Source: Roseiarcus sp963816065 | GTDB taxonomy: Bacteria > Pseudomonadota > Alphaproteobacteria > Rhizobiales > Beijerinckiaceae | Length of the DNA stretch: 64,000 nucleotides | Direction of reading: 5' to 3' | Assembly: GCA_963816065.1 (NCBI GenBank) | Contig: CAWFJG010000024.1 | Span: 124,001-188,000, forward strand | Part shown: positions 44,832 through 52,951 of the stretch, in pieces | Layout of the letters: each line of letters opens with the position of its first letter | How positions within the stretch are numbered: position 1 is the stretch's first letter | The notes under the pieces: generated by a model | Databases searched by the model: none | Told to the model about the DNA's origin: nothing | What the model saw: the letters and a program-made list of their open reading frames with translations, nothing else | Made by a program: the position numbers and the translations under genes

Positions 44832-45668
44832 ATGAGCGCTCGGCGTTGGTTCGCCATCACGGCGATCACTGGCATGTTGTCTTTCCCGATGCTGGCCGCC
44901 GCCGGGGAGCCGGCAGGCGGCGCAGCTTCATCGAAAAACGCTGCGGCTGGATCGGTGACAATCACCACCCTGTACGACAACTACGCGCTGAGTCCGGACT
45001 TCATCAAGGGTTGGGGATTTTCAGTCGCCGTAGTCTCGAAAGCGGGGTCGGTTCTCTTCGACGTCGGGCCGGACGGCGCAGCGCTCCTCAGCAACATGAA
45101 GAAGCTCGGCCTCGAACCCAAACAGTTCGACAACGTCGTGATTTCGCATACCGATGACGATCACATCGGCGGCCTCAAGGCTTTTTTGGGCGCGAACCCG
45201 GACGCGGAGGTCTTCATGCCCGCGGCGGCTGACGCTGCAGCGAAAATCGAGCAGATCCCGGGCGCGAAATACAAAGTCGTGACAGACCCGACCGAGATTA
45301 TCCCAGGGGTTCGAACGACCGGAAGCATGGGCGCGAAGATCAGCGAGCAGGCGTTGATAATCGATACCCAAGATGGTCTCGCAGTCGTGACGGGGTGCGC
45401 TCACCCGGCCATCGTCACAAGTCTGCAGAGAGTGCGAGCTATCAACCCGGGAAAGCCCATGGTTCTTGTGATGGGCGGCTTTCATTTGATGTTTCATTCG
45501 CCGGATCAGATCGCGAGCATTGTGGACGACTTCCGGAGGATGGGGGTCGAGAGGGTCGCCCCGTCCCATTGCACCGGCGATGCCCGGGTGCGCTTCAAGG
45601 AGGTGTACGGGCCGAACTACATCGAAGGCGGCGTTGCGCTTGTCCTTCATTTGCCAATGCAACGATGA
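44832..45668 (+). CDS. Exported metallo-beta-lactamase-fold hydrolase with a variant metal motif
   Basis: A 278-residue protein with a signal peptide (WFAITAITGMLSFPMLAAAG) and an MBL fold closest to proteins annotated as dihydropterin-aminobenzene-phosphate synthase-like hydrolases: SVLFDVGPDGAALLSNMKKL, VVISHTDDDHIGGL, VVTGCAHPAIVTSLQRV, LVMGGFHL and VAPSHCTGD. The metal motif HxHxDH reads HTDDDH, one base from HTHDDH, so either a site 1 ligand has changed or there is a sequence error. AAGGGAG precedes the ATG at 44832; an ATG six bases earlier is also in frame. Its substrate is unknown. Confidence 0.78.
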   Translation: MSARRWFAITAITGMLSFPMLAAAGEPAGGAASSKNAAAGSVTITTLYDNYALSPDFIKGWGFSVAVVSKAGSVLFDVGPDGAALLSNMKKLGLEPKQFDNVVISHTDDDHIGGLKAFLGANPDAEVFMPAAADAAAKIEQIPGAKYKVVTDPTEIIPGVRTTGSMGAKISEQALIIDTQDGLAVVTGCAHPAIVTSLQRVRAINPGKPMVLVMGGFHLMFHSPDQIASIVDDFRRMGVERVAPSHCTGDARVRFKEVYGPNYIEGGVALVLHLPMQR

Positions 45669-45836
45669 AGTCGCGCGACGCGCCTGGAAACCGCCGGTCG
45701 CGCGCTATCCGGCGCGCGTTGCGAAAGGCGATTTTGCCGGGTCTGACGCCGGCTTAGAGCTCCGTTCCGCCCCTGGAAGCCTTCAATGCCATTGCTCGGA
45801 GCCTGTCCGGATAGTGTCCAGTGAGAGGCTTGGCAA

Positions 45837-45876
45837 TTACAATGACAGCATTACAGTGACAGGCGTTACAGTGACA
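45837..45876 (+). repeat. Tandem REP-like repeats at the 3' side of RAYT copy 2
   Basis: Three units in tandem: TTACAATGACA (45837-45847), TTACAGTGACA (45851-45861) and TTACAGTGACA (45866-45876), separated by GCA and GGCG. They lie in the same orientation as the intron-split unit at 41063 and end six bases before the RAYT stop codon. Confidence 0.8.
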
Positions 45877-45881
45877 GGCGC

Positions 45882-46568
45882 TCAGACCCCTCTTTGCGCA
45901 GCGGCCGGCTTCGCCTTCGGCTTCGGCCCGCGTCTGCCGGGGGCGAGGGTTCGGCCGAGCAGCGCTTCCGCGTTGCGGACGAAGGCCTCGGACCCGAGCG
46001 GGCGGCCGATCGCCTCCGAGCGTCTGAGCGCCATGAACGCCGGATCGTCGGCGTCGGTCTCCATCAGGTCGGCGAAGCGGGCGACGCGGTCGAGGATCGG
46101 GCGAACCTTGACGAGACCGTCGTCCTCGCCCCGCACATGCGCGCGGACGCTGGAATGAGGCCAGTCCGCCGCCCGGGCGGCGAGGCGGGCGCGCACCGGA
46201 TTGAGCGCGACGTAGCGCACCGCGGCGATCAGATGGCCCTCGTCCATCGGAACCGAGCCGAACCGCCCTTGAAACAGATGGCCGGTCTGGCGGGCGCGAG
46301 CGTTGACGAAGCCGGCGTAGAGGCGGTGGGCGCGGGAAAGGGCGAGCCCGAGCCCCGCGGCGTCGGCCGGCGTCAGGATCAAGTGGACGTGGTTGGGCAT
46401 TTGGCAATAGGCCCAGACCTCGACGCCGAACTTGCGGCAGGATTCGGCGAGCCAGTCGCGATAGAGGGCGTAATCGTCGTCGCCGAAGAAAACCCGCTCG
46501 CCGCGGTTGCCTCGCTGGGTCACGTGATGAGGGACGCCGGGAAGGACGATGCGAGCGATGCGGGTCAT
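45882..46568 (-). CDS. REP-associated tyrosine transposase (RAYT), intact copy
   Basis: A 228-residue HUH/Y1 transposase of the RAYT group (TnpA-REP). It has MTRIARIVLPGVPHHVTQRG at the N-terminus, the HUH motif in CQMPNHVHLILTP near residue 60, and the candidate catalytic tyrosine in SRAHRLYAGFVNARA near residue 85. GHLFQGRFGSVPMDE and the LNPVRARLAARAADWPHSS segment follow. RAYTs nick and join single-stranded DNA at REP hairpins and are usually single-copy and domesticated. Here the gene is enclosed by inverted copies of an 11-base palindromic repeat (45837-45876 and 46611-46622). A second, deleted copy lies at 42.95-43.53 kb. Confidence 0.92.
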   Translation of the reverse strand: MTRIARIVLPGVPHHVTQRGNRGERVFFGDDDYALYRDWLAESCRKFGVEVWAYCQMPNHVHLILTPADAAGLGLALSRAHRLYAGFVNARARQTGHLFQGRFGSVPMDEGHLIAAVRYVALNPVRARLAARAADWPHSSVRAHVRGEDDGLVKVRPILDRVARFADLMETDADDPAFMALRRSEAIGRPLGSEAFVRNAEALLGRTLAPGRRGPKPKAKPAAAQRGV

Positions 46569-46610
46569 CGCGAACATGTAAAGGCGACTCCCGATTTGTA
46601 AAGACGGGCG

Positions 46611-46622
46611 TGTCACCGTAAC
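46611..46622. repeat. REP-like repeat upstream of RAYT copy 2
   Basis: TGTCACCGTAAC, followed by a second partial CCGTAACC. It is inverted relative to the three units at 45837-45876, so the RAYT gene is bracketed by inverted repeats. Eight bases later the duplicated DUF302 segment begins. Confidence 0.75.
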
Positions 46623-46630
46623 CCCGTAAC

Positions 46631-47343
46631 CCGAAAATGCATCCAATTTCATACCGTGCCCGTCCGGTAAACGCAGACACCCGCCATGTATAGACCGACC
46701 TGGGCGGCGCGCCGACGCCGTCTGGTCGGCCGCCCATGGCCTGGTGCAGGCCCCGACCGAGGCGCCGAGCAGAAATTTGGAAAGCGCGCATCGCGAGACG
46801 CCTGAATGGCCGCTTCGCCGAAATGGGGGCCATTCGTCCCGCCGCGCGACGAACCCCAGACGGTCAACCAGATGGGGGATAAGCGACCAGCGGAAGCTCA
46901 GACTACCCGATCGAGTTCGGGCGGTCAGGCCATACGCGGATCTGTTTCCAATCGGAATGGGCTGCTCTCGTTTCATCCTGCCGGTTCGTGGCGCAATTCA
47001 TAAATTTGCGACCACGCGTTCGAGTTTGGAACGCACATTCTGTGCAGCTTCCTTGAGGGCCGGATTGTCGATCGCCAGCATCGAGGCGACGGGATCAATC
47101 GCCGCCACTTCGGTTTGTCCGTTCCCTGCATCGCGCACCACAACGTTGCAGGGGAGCATCGTGCCAACCTTATTCTCCAGTTGGAGAGCTTCATGGGCCA
47201 GGGCGGGGTTGCAGGCGCCGAGGATGACGTAACTCGAGTAATCGACGCCGATCTTTGCCTTCAACGTCTCCTGGACATTGATTTCGGTCAGCACCCCGAA
47301 GCCTTCAGCTCTGAGGGCTTCCTTGGTGCGCGATACGGCTTCG
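46631..47343. repeat. Duplicated segment, copy 2 (direct repeat)
   Basis: Counterpart of 40347-41060. Here the segment continues past the repeat end into the intact N-terminus of DUF302 and the cytochrome c gene, so this is probably the original location and the other copy the derived one. Confidence 0.9.
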
Positions 47344-47384
47344 TCGAACGTGAATTGCAGCAGTCGATTTATATAGTACTTCAT
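46998..47384 (-). CDS. DUF302 domain protein
   Basis: 128 residues with the DUF302 pattern: YINRLLQFTFDEAVSRTKEA, FGVLTEINVQETLKAKIGVD, YVILGACNPALAHEALQLEN, IGTMLPCNVVVRD-like GTMLPCNVVVRDAGNGQTEV. Small DUF302 proteins are often found near metal- or sulfur-handling genes; their activity is not known. The cytochrome c gene begins upstream on the same strand, then the CDF exporter. A truncated duplicate is at 40714-41060. Confidence 0.88.
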   Translation of the reverse strand: MKYYINRLLQFTFDEAVSRTKEALRAEGFGVLTEINVQETLKAKIGVDYSSYVILGACNPALAHEALQLENKVGTMLPCNVVVRDAGNGQTEVAAIDPVASMLAIDNPALKEAAQNVRSKLERVVANL

Positions 47385-47458
47385 GCGACGAATCCTTCCA
47401 TGAAATCACGAAATATTCTTCCGGACCAACCAACGATACGGCTGCGAGATCCTTGCCT

Positions 47459-48015
47459 CTACTTGTTTCTTCGCAGCATGCGGGCCTGGATGAAGACGGC
47501 GACGGCCCAGACGTCGTCCTTCGAAAGCATATCCTTGAATGTGGGCATCGCGGCGCCGAACTGCGCCCCGCCCTCGGCGACGGTCCAGCACATGAACGAA
47601 TCCCACCGAACCCTTGGCATTTGCGCGAGCCAAACGAGGTTGTCGGGAGGCGGATCGTGGCTTCTGCCTGCCTCTCCCTCGCCTGCGCCGTTCGGGCCAA
47701 GGCAGCAAAGCGCAATTGCTGTCGAACACGACCTCGCAGCGTTCGACTGTCGAGCGCGTGCGCGGCAGCGGATTTCTGAGCGCATCGTAGGGGGCGGGTA
47801 TTCCCGACATCATAGCCGTGTGGGGTCGCGGCATGCTGCCCCACATTCCACTCCCATCATTCCGCCTTGCCCCATCGTCCCAGGTCCCATCGACCACGGG
47901 TCCATGCCGCAGCAGCGGCCCAGGTACCCCAGTCCGCCCCGGTTCTGCGCAAGGATCGAAGAACCAACGCAAAGCGCAGCAGCGGCAAAGAGGCGGCAAG
48001 GATTATGTTTCGCAT
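47459..48015 (-). pseudogene. Exported cytochrome c family protein, frameshifted and with altered heme motif
   Basis: Several frames together give one protein: signal start MRNIILAAS from the ATG at 48015 (GGGAGGG upstream), a Met/Gly-rich stretch (GMDPWSMGPGTMGQGGMM), EVVFDSNCA, then GPNGAGEGEAGRSHDPPPDN and the cytochrome end AMPTFKDMLSKDDVWAVAVF. At least three frame changes are needed. The heme motif expected as CxxCH reads CALCL even after restoring the frame, so the axial histidine codon is changed (CTT where CAT would be needed). It could be a dying gene or a set of sequence errors. Confidence 0.7.
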
Positions 48016-48085
48016 CAACAAACCCTCCCTCGTATAGACCGTGGTGACGGTCGTTCTGCTGATCGTGCGCGTTCGCCGATAGGCC

Positions 48086-48838
48086 TCACTTCGCCGGCAG
48101 CGGGTGCCTATGGCGACCGTCACGATATTCGATCCAAGCCTGTCGTAGAATCTGCGCCGACGAGATGAGAAAGATTCCGGCCATCAGCGCCGCGACGCAG
48201 AGATCTGGCCACGCTGTTCCGGTCCCCCACACGCCGGCCGCGGAGATCATCACCATCACGTTGCCGATAGCGTCGTTGCGCGAACACAGCCAGACCGAGC
48301 GCACGTTGGCGTCGCCGTCCTTGTAGCGCATCAGCATCAGGACTGAGGCCAGATTGGCCGCCAGCGCCAGCAGGGCGATTCCGCCCATCAGTTCGGCGCT
48401 CGGCAGGCCGAGGATGATCGTATGATAGATCGTCGATCCCAACACCCAGAACGCCATCAGGCTGAGCGACAGGCCCTTGAAGAGCGCTGCTTTAGCCCGT
48501 GTTTGCAGAGAGGTCCCGATCACCGCCAAGCTCAGACCGTAGGTGACGGTGTCGCCAAGAAAATCCAGAGCGTCGGCCTTGAGCGCCTGGGAGCCGGCGA
48601 GCTGGCCCGCGATGATTTCCGTGAGAAACATCGCGCCGTTGATCCCGATCACCGTCCAGAGCACGCGCTTGTAGCGTGGATCAAGTCCGTCGAAGCTGGG
48701 CACGCCGCTGTGGCAGCCGCAAGCCTGGTCCGCGTCCCAGCTTGTAGACGCGGCGGTCTTGACATGAAGCGGCTCGGGAAACCGCAGCGGCGGCGGTGCG
48801 CAGCAACCGTCGCCTGAGTGAGAACACACCTCGGACAT
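48086..48838 (-). CDS. Cation diffusion facilitator (CDF)-type metal transporter
   Basis: A 250-residue inner-membrane transporter of the CDF fold. It opens with a Cys/His-rich stretch (CSHSGDGCCAPP, ACGCHSG) that could bind metal. The first helices (RVLWTVIGINGAMFLTEIIA) lead to KADALDFLGDTVTYGLSLAV, which carries the DxxxD metal site, and a later helix repeats it as SRNDAIGNVMVMISA. The C-terminal cytoplasmic domain is very short. It is transcribed from a MerR-type promoter shared with the divergent regulator. Heavy-metal efflux (Zn, Cd, Co or Pb) is the likely role. Confidence 0.9.
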   Translation of the reverse strand: MSEVCSHSGDGCCAPPPLRFPEPLHVKTAASTSWDADQACGCHSGVPSFDGLDPRYKRVLWTVIGINGAMFLTEIIAGQLAGSQALKADALDFLGDTVTYGLSLAVIGTSLQTRAKAALFKGLSLSLMAFWVLGSTIYHTIILGLPSAELMGGIALLALAANLASVLMLMRYKDGDANVRSVWLCSRNDAIGNVMVMISAAGVWGTGTAWPDLCVAALMAGIFLISSAQILRQAWIEYRDGRHRHPLPAK

Positions 48839-48866
48839 GGCCGCTCCTTTTCAAACTTCGAGGGAA

Positions 48867-48897
48867 AGCTTACAACCTCCAGTCACTAGAGGTTCAA
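48867..48897 (-). promoter_or_regulatory. MerR-type operator-promoter with a 19-bp spacer
   Basis: On the minus strand TTGAAC (48892-48897) and TAAGCT (48867-48872) are separated by exactly 19 bases, the overlong spacer typical of MerR-activated promoters. Centred in it is the dyad AACCTCCAG-TCA-CTAGAGGTT (48874-48894, plus-strand reading). It lies 29 bases before the CDF start and 10 before the MerR gene, and is the probable site at which the regulator untwists the promoter when it binds metal. Confidence 0.85.
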
Positions 48898-48906
48898 GGT
48901 CAAAAA

Positions 48907-49392
48907 ATGGAAATTTCGATCGGTGAATTGTCGCGGCGAACGGGCGTCAAGGTCCCGACAATTCGCTACTACCAGTCGGTGGCCCTGATGCCCGCGCCGT
49001 CTCGTAGTGAGGGCCAGCACCGACGCTACGCGCCGTCTGACGTGTCCAGGCTCATTTTTATTCGTCACGCCCGAGAGCTGGGATTCGAGATTGACCAGAT
49101 CCGCACCCTGCTCGCGCTCCAGGACAATCCCAATCAGCCATGCAGTACAGTCGATCGCATTGCCCGGGCGCGGCTTGTCGAGATTGAACAGCGGATTCGT
49201 AGCCTCACGGCTCTCAAGGCCGAGTTGGACTCGATGATCAAGGGATGCCGCCTCGGAAATGTCGCCACATGTCGGGTGATCGAGGCTCTCGCGGATCACG
49301 GTCACGACGCCCGTGTCGAGATCGACCGCGACCGCGTGCTCCGGCCTCTAGGCGAGGCGCGCCATCAGGGCGAGCCGCTCGGCGGGCTTTGA
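48907..49392 (+). CDS. MerR-family metal-responsive regulator
   Basis: A 161-residue MerR protein. The DNA-binding part is ISIGELSRRTGVKVPTIRYY, then the dimerisation helix. Cys79 (NQPCSTVD) and the pair Cys114 and Cys122 (CRLGNVATC) match in position the three metal ligands of PbrR/ZntR/CadR-type sensors, so it should detect a soft divalent metal such as Zn, Cd or Pb. It is divergent from the CDF transporter gene with the 19-bp-spacer operator between them. The C-terminal tail after residue 135 is longer than in ZntR and ends GEARHQGEPLGGL. Confidence 0.9.
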   Translation: MEISIGELSRRTGVKVPTIRYYQSVALMPAPSRSEGQHRRYAPSDVSRLIFIRHARELGFEIDQIRTLLALQDNPNQPCSTVDRIARARLVEIEQRIRSLTALKAELDSMIKGCRLGNVATCRVIEALADHGHDARVEIDRDRVLRPLGEARHQGEPLGGL

Positions 49393-49451
49393 CGACGGAG
49401 GCGGCGCCCCAGGCCGTGGGTCGGGCGCCCTGGAGATGGGTTTCATCCCGC

Positions 49452-50657
49452 TCACGCGTCGGCCGCGGCGACGATCGCCTTCCAGGCCTGCGGCGTCACC
49501 GCATAGGCGCCGACGGATCCGGCGTAAAACTTGCGGCCGAGCGCCGGAGCGACCAGCGTCGCGAGGCACGCAGCGAGTACGGGGACGGCCGCGAGCGGAT
49601 CGCCGGCGATGGGGGTCAGCTCCTCGCGCGACCCTCGATACGGGCCGCGCAGCAGGAAGGCGTCGATCGCTTCGCCGAGGACCGCGCGGCGAGACCCGGT
49701 CCGCTCGGCGGCGCCGAGGATCGCCAACAGCGCCTGATGGCTGAGCACGCCGGAGCGACCGGCGGAGCGAACGGGCGGCGTTCCGCCCGCCGCGCAATCG
49801 AGCATGGCGGCGACGAGGTCCACGCCGGAAAGGAAGGCGTTGGCCGGCTCCACCAGGCGGGGATTGACGTCGATGATCACCGGGCCATTTGCAGTCAGGA
49901 TCACGTCCATCGACAGCCCGCCGTGCCATCGAAGCGACGCCACGATGCGATCGAGAATTCCGGCGAGCCGCGCGATGGCGAGGCTTTGCTTGATCGCCGC
50001 GCCGCCGCCGACCCCTTCCCTCACCCGCAGATTGGCGTGCCAGGCGATCAGGCGGCCGCGCTCCGCGACCGCCTGGACCATCGCCAACGGGCCATTGACC
50101 TCAGCCTGGGCGATCAGGGCCTCGGCGCCGAGGCCGAGAGCCTTCGCCGCCAGCGCGAACTCGCTCGACGTCGCGGCGCGCCGCACGCCCGAACTCGCGG
50201 TGCTGACCGATCGCTTGACGAAAATGGGGAAGGTCGTGACCCGATCGAGATCGGCCGCGTCGGCGATCTCGAATGTCGGCGGTTGAGGCGCGCCGAGCGT
50301 CGCCAGCGTCCGCCAGGCGGACACCTTGTCCTGCAGGCGCCGCAAGGCGAAAAAGGGCGGAACGATGGTCGGAACGGCCAGGCGCTTCTCCTCGGCCGAC
50401 AAAATGGCCACCTGCTCCTGCGTGGGAAAGATGAGGTCCGCCCGACGCGCCGTGGCGATCGCCATCGCGGCCTCGAGCCAGGCAAAGGGCTCGGCCCCGA
50501 AGTTCGGAACCGGATGCAGCGCGCGGACGTGACGGGTGAACCGCGACAGGCAAAGCCTCGAGGACGACAGGAGCTCGACCTCGTGGCCCATCGCGCCGAG
50601 CCGGCCGGCCGTCTGGCGAGAGGTGAGCCCCGATCCTTCCGACAGGAGAATGCGCAT
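49452..50657 (-). CDS. ATP-grasp family protein, substrate unknown
   Basis: A 401-residue ATP-grasp ligase-type enzyme. An N-terminal preATP-grasp domain (MRILLSEGSGLTSRQTAGRL, then VELLSSSRLCLSRF) is followed by the ATP-binding fold: VTTFPIFVKRSVSTASSGVR, with the nucleotide-binding lysine, SLRWHGGLSMDVILTANGPV and VIIDVNPRLVEPAN with the Mg2+-binding Asp/Asn. Enzymes of this type join a carboxylate to an amine or thiol; carbamoyl-phosphate-synthase-like domains of this kind appear in small-molecule modification. No partner gene suggests a pathway. ATAGGATGG lies upstream; an ATG nine bases earlier is possible. Confidence 0.8.
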   Translation of the reverse strand: MRILLSEGSGLTSRQTAGRLGAMGHEVELLSSSRLCLSRFTRHVRALHPVPNFGAEPFAWLEAAMAIATARRADLIFPTQEQVAILSAEEKRLAVPTIVPPFFALRRLQDKVSAWRTLATLGAPQPPTFEIADAADLDRVTTFPIFVKRSVSTASSGVRRAATSSEFALAAKALGLGAEALIAQAEVNGPLAMVQAVAERGRLIAWHANLRVREGVGGGAAIKQSLAIARLAGILDRIVASLRWHGGLSMDVILTANGPVIIDVNPRLVEPANAFLSGVDLVAAMLDCAAGGTPPVRSAGRSGVLSHQALLAILGAAERTGSRRAVLGEAIDAFLLRGPYRGSREELTPIAGDPLAAVPVLAACLATLVAPALGRKFYAGSVGAYAVTPQAWKAIVAAADA

Positions 50658-51050
50658 CGCGTCCATCCTATCGCCAAAGTCGCAAACGCGAACGTTGGTT
50701 CCCGCCGTCGAGCTGTCAGACCGGAGGCCGGCGGCGTTCGGGCGCGGAGGAGGGCGGGCGACCTTTTCCACGGCCTCTGCGAGCGCGGAATGGGCGCGAA
50801 AATTCCGGCCTGGACACGAGGGGTCTCGGTTAAGTTATTGAAATTGTTCTTTATACATTTTCAAACTGAATTTCGATTGTGGCAAAAATGCGGCAAATCC
50901 GTCCGCCAAGGCATCTGCGAATCGCGATTTGGCGCCTAACCCTTTGATATCGCGCGGCCGCCTGCAAAAACCGCCGGTCGTCCGCTTGACGGCCCGGGCC
51001 GGGCGCGGGCAAAGCGTCGGCCGGGTTCCGGGCAACCTGACGGGGTGGGT

Positions 51051-52040
51051 ATGAGACGGCGGCGGCTTGGGGACAGGACGGTCTCGGCGGTCGGATTCGG
51101 CTGCATGAGCTTCGGCGGCTTCTACGGGCCGACCACGGAAGCCGAATTGATGCGGGCGCTCGGCCGCGCGCTCGAGCTCGGGATCGACTTCTGGGACACC
51201 GCCAACGCCTACGGGAACGGCCTCAGCGAGGCGATCATCGGCAGGTTCCTCTCCGAGGACCGGAGCCGCCGGGCGCGGGTCACGCTCGCGACCAAGTTCG
51301 CCATCCGCGTCTTTCCCGACGGCCGGCGCGAGCACGACAACGGCCCGGCCCATATGCGCGAGGCGCTCGAGGCCTCGTTGAGGCGGCTCGGCGTCGAGCG
51401 CGTCGACCTCTATTACGTGCACCGCATCGACAAGCGGATCCCGATCGAGGACACGGTCGGCGAGCTCGGCCGGATCGTCGAAGCCGGAAAGATCGGCGGG
51501 ATCGGCCTCAGCGAGGTCGCCCCCGACACGCTCCGGCGCGCCCAGGCCATCCACCCGATCGCCGCCGTCCAGTCGGAATATTCGCTCTGGACCCGCACGC
51601 CGGAACTGGGCCTGATCCAGGCCTGCGCCGAAGCGGGCGCGCTGTTGGTCGCGTTCTCGCCGGTCGGGCGCGCCCTGTTCAGCGGCGTGCTGCAGGACGT
51701 CGAGGCGTTCGACGCCAAGGACTTCCGCGCCTCCAATCCGCGCTTCCAGGGGCTCGCCTGGCGACGCAACCGCGATCGGGTCCAGTCCTTCCTCGCCCTC
51801 GCCAGCTCCTGGGGCGTCGCGCCGGCGACCCTCGCGCTCGCCTGGATCCTCGCCAAGGCGCCTCATATCGCGCCGATCCCGGGCGTCCGCACGGCCGAGC
51901 ATCTGGACCAGTGCGCCTTGGCCGCCGATCTCGACCTCGACCCGGCCCGGCTCGCCGAAATCGAGCGCATCCTGCCGGTCGGCTTCGCGGCCGGCGAGCG
52001 CTATTCGGACGCCCAGTGGGTCGGCATCGAGAAGTACTGA
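51051..52040 (+). CDS. Aldo/keto reductase
   Basis: A 329-residue NADPH-dependent oxidoreductase of the AKR superfamily (YhdN/AKR13-like). The catalytic tetrad is visible: Asp in IDFWDTANAYGNG, Tyr in the same motif, Lys in VTLATKF, and His in DLYYVHRIDKRIP. The cofactor end has GIGLSEVAPDTLRRA and PIPGVRTAEHLDQ. Such enzymes reduce aldehydes, including methylglyoxal, and often serve in detoxification. The start ATG at 51051 has GGGGTGGG directly upstream. The promoter region 50772-51044 is AT-richer around 50835-50885. Confidence 0.9.
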   Translation: MRRRRLGDRTVSAVGFGCMSFGGFYGPTTEAELMRALGRALELGIDFWDTANAYGNGLSEAIIGRFLSEDRSRRARVTLATKFAIRVFPDGRREHDNGPAHMREALEASLRRLGVERVDLYYVHRIDKRIPIEDTVGELGRIVEAGKIGGIGLSEVAPDTLRRAQAIHPIAAVQSEYSLWTRTPELGLIQACAEAGALLVAFSPVGRALFSGVLQDVEAFDAKDFRASNPRFQGLAWRRNRDRVQSFLALASSWGVAPATLALAWILAKAPHIAPIPGVRTAEHLDQCALAADLDLDPARLAEIERILPVGFAAGERYSDAQWVGIEKY

Positions 52041-52062
52041 GCCCTTCGCGCAGACGGGCTCG

Positions 52063-52836
52063 CTACGCCAGCTGATTGTTGAGCGCCGCCAGAAAACCGC
52101 ACAGATCGTCGGTCACGACGTCGGCCAGCCCTAGCGCGACCTGGGCGTCGGCCCGATCGTGCGGCTGCCGGTGGTCGGCCTGCCCGGCCCTTGGCGTCAC
52201 CAGCACCGTCGTCATGCCGCGCGCCCGGGGAACCACAAGGTTCTTCACGACGTCCTCGAACATCGCCGCCGACCGCGGGTCGATCTGGTAGCGGGCGAAG
52301 AAGCTATCGTAGGCCGCCTCGGCGGGCTTGGGCGTCAGGCCTGCGGCGACGATGTCGAACGCGTCCTCGAACAGGCCGTCGAACCCCAGTTGTCTGGCGG
52401 TCAGCATGGCGTGGTTGCGCGAGCCGTTGGTGAAGATCAGCTTCCGGCCCGGCAGCCGAGCGACTTCGCGGGCGAGCCTCGGGTTCGGAATCAGCGCGGA
52501 ACGGTCGATATCGTGCACGAATTCCAGAAACCGCTCGGCTTGATCGAAGTTCTCCTCGATCAGACCGCGCAACGTCGTCCCGTGCCGCAGGTAATAATGC
52601 TGATGCAGCGCCCGGGCGGACTGGCCGTCGAGACCGAAGAGCTCCATCAGGAACAGCGTAATGCGTTCGTCGATCAACGGCCAGATGCCGCTGTCGGAAG
52701 GGTAGAGCGTATTGTCGAGATCGAACACCCAAGTCGACACGTGTTCGAACCTCGCGCGCAGGCCCTCGGTCGAAGCCGAGCCGCCGGCGAAGGAAACGGC
52801 GTCGTGTACGGCGGAGATTGCGCCGAGTTTGCCCAA
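52063..52836 (-). CDS. Pyrimidine 5'-nucleotidase (SDT1-like HAD hydrolase)
   Basis: A 257-residue HAD phosphatase with motif I VFDLDNTLYPSDSGIW near residue 37, a helical cap (LMELFGLDGQSARALHQHYY, then LRHGTTLRGL), motif II IFTNGSRNHA, motif III GLTPKPAEAAY and motif IV FEDVVKNLVVPRARGM. This pattern is that of SDT1/PHM8-type pyrimidine 5'-nucleotidases common in alphaproteobacteria, which dephosphorylate UMP or CMP. It is convergent with the aldo/keto reductase gene (22 bases apart). Confidence 0.88.
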   Translation of the reverse strand: MGKLGAISAVHDAVSFAGGSASTEGLRARFEHVSTWVFDLDNTLYPSDSGIWPLIDERITLFLMELFGLDGQSARALHQHYYLRHGTTLRGLIEENFDQAERFLEFVHDIDRSALIPNPRLAREVARLPGRKLIFTNGSRNHAMLTARQLGFDGLFEDAFDIVAAGLTPKPAEAAYDSFFARYQIDPRSAAMFEDVVKNLVVPRARGMTTVLVTPRAGQADHRQPHDRADAQVALGLADVVTDDLCGFLAALNNQLA

Positions 52837-52951
52837 GATCGCTCCATGCGGTCAGAAGGGTCAGGCTATCGGCGATCGCTCCGCCTTTTCAAGCAGATTC
52901 GAGCGCCCTGGGCCCGACAGGCGAATACCAGACCATTCGAGCCCTACTTTT

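Noticed and set aside
45837..45876. Short CRISPR-like array (three TTACARTGACA units)
   Set aside because: Units are 11 bases with 3-4 base spacers, and inverted relatives flank both RAYT genes; this is a REP-type repeat, not CRISPR.
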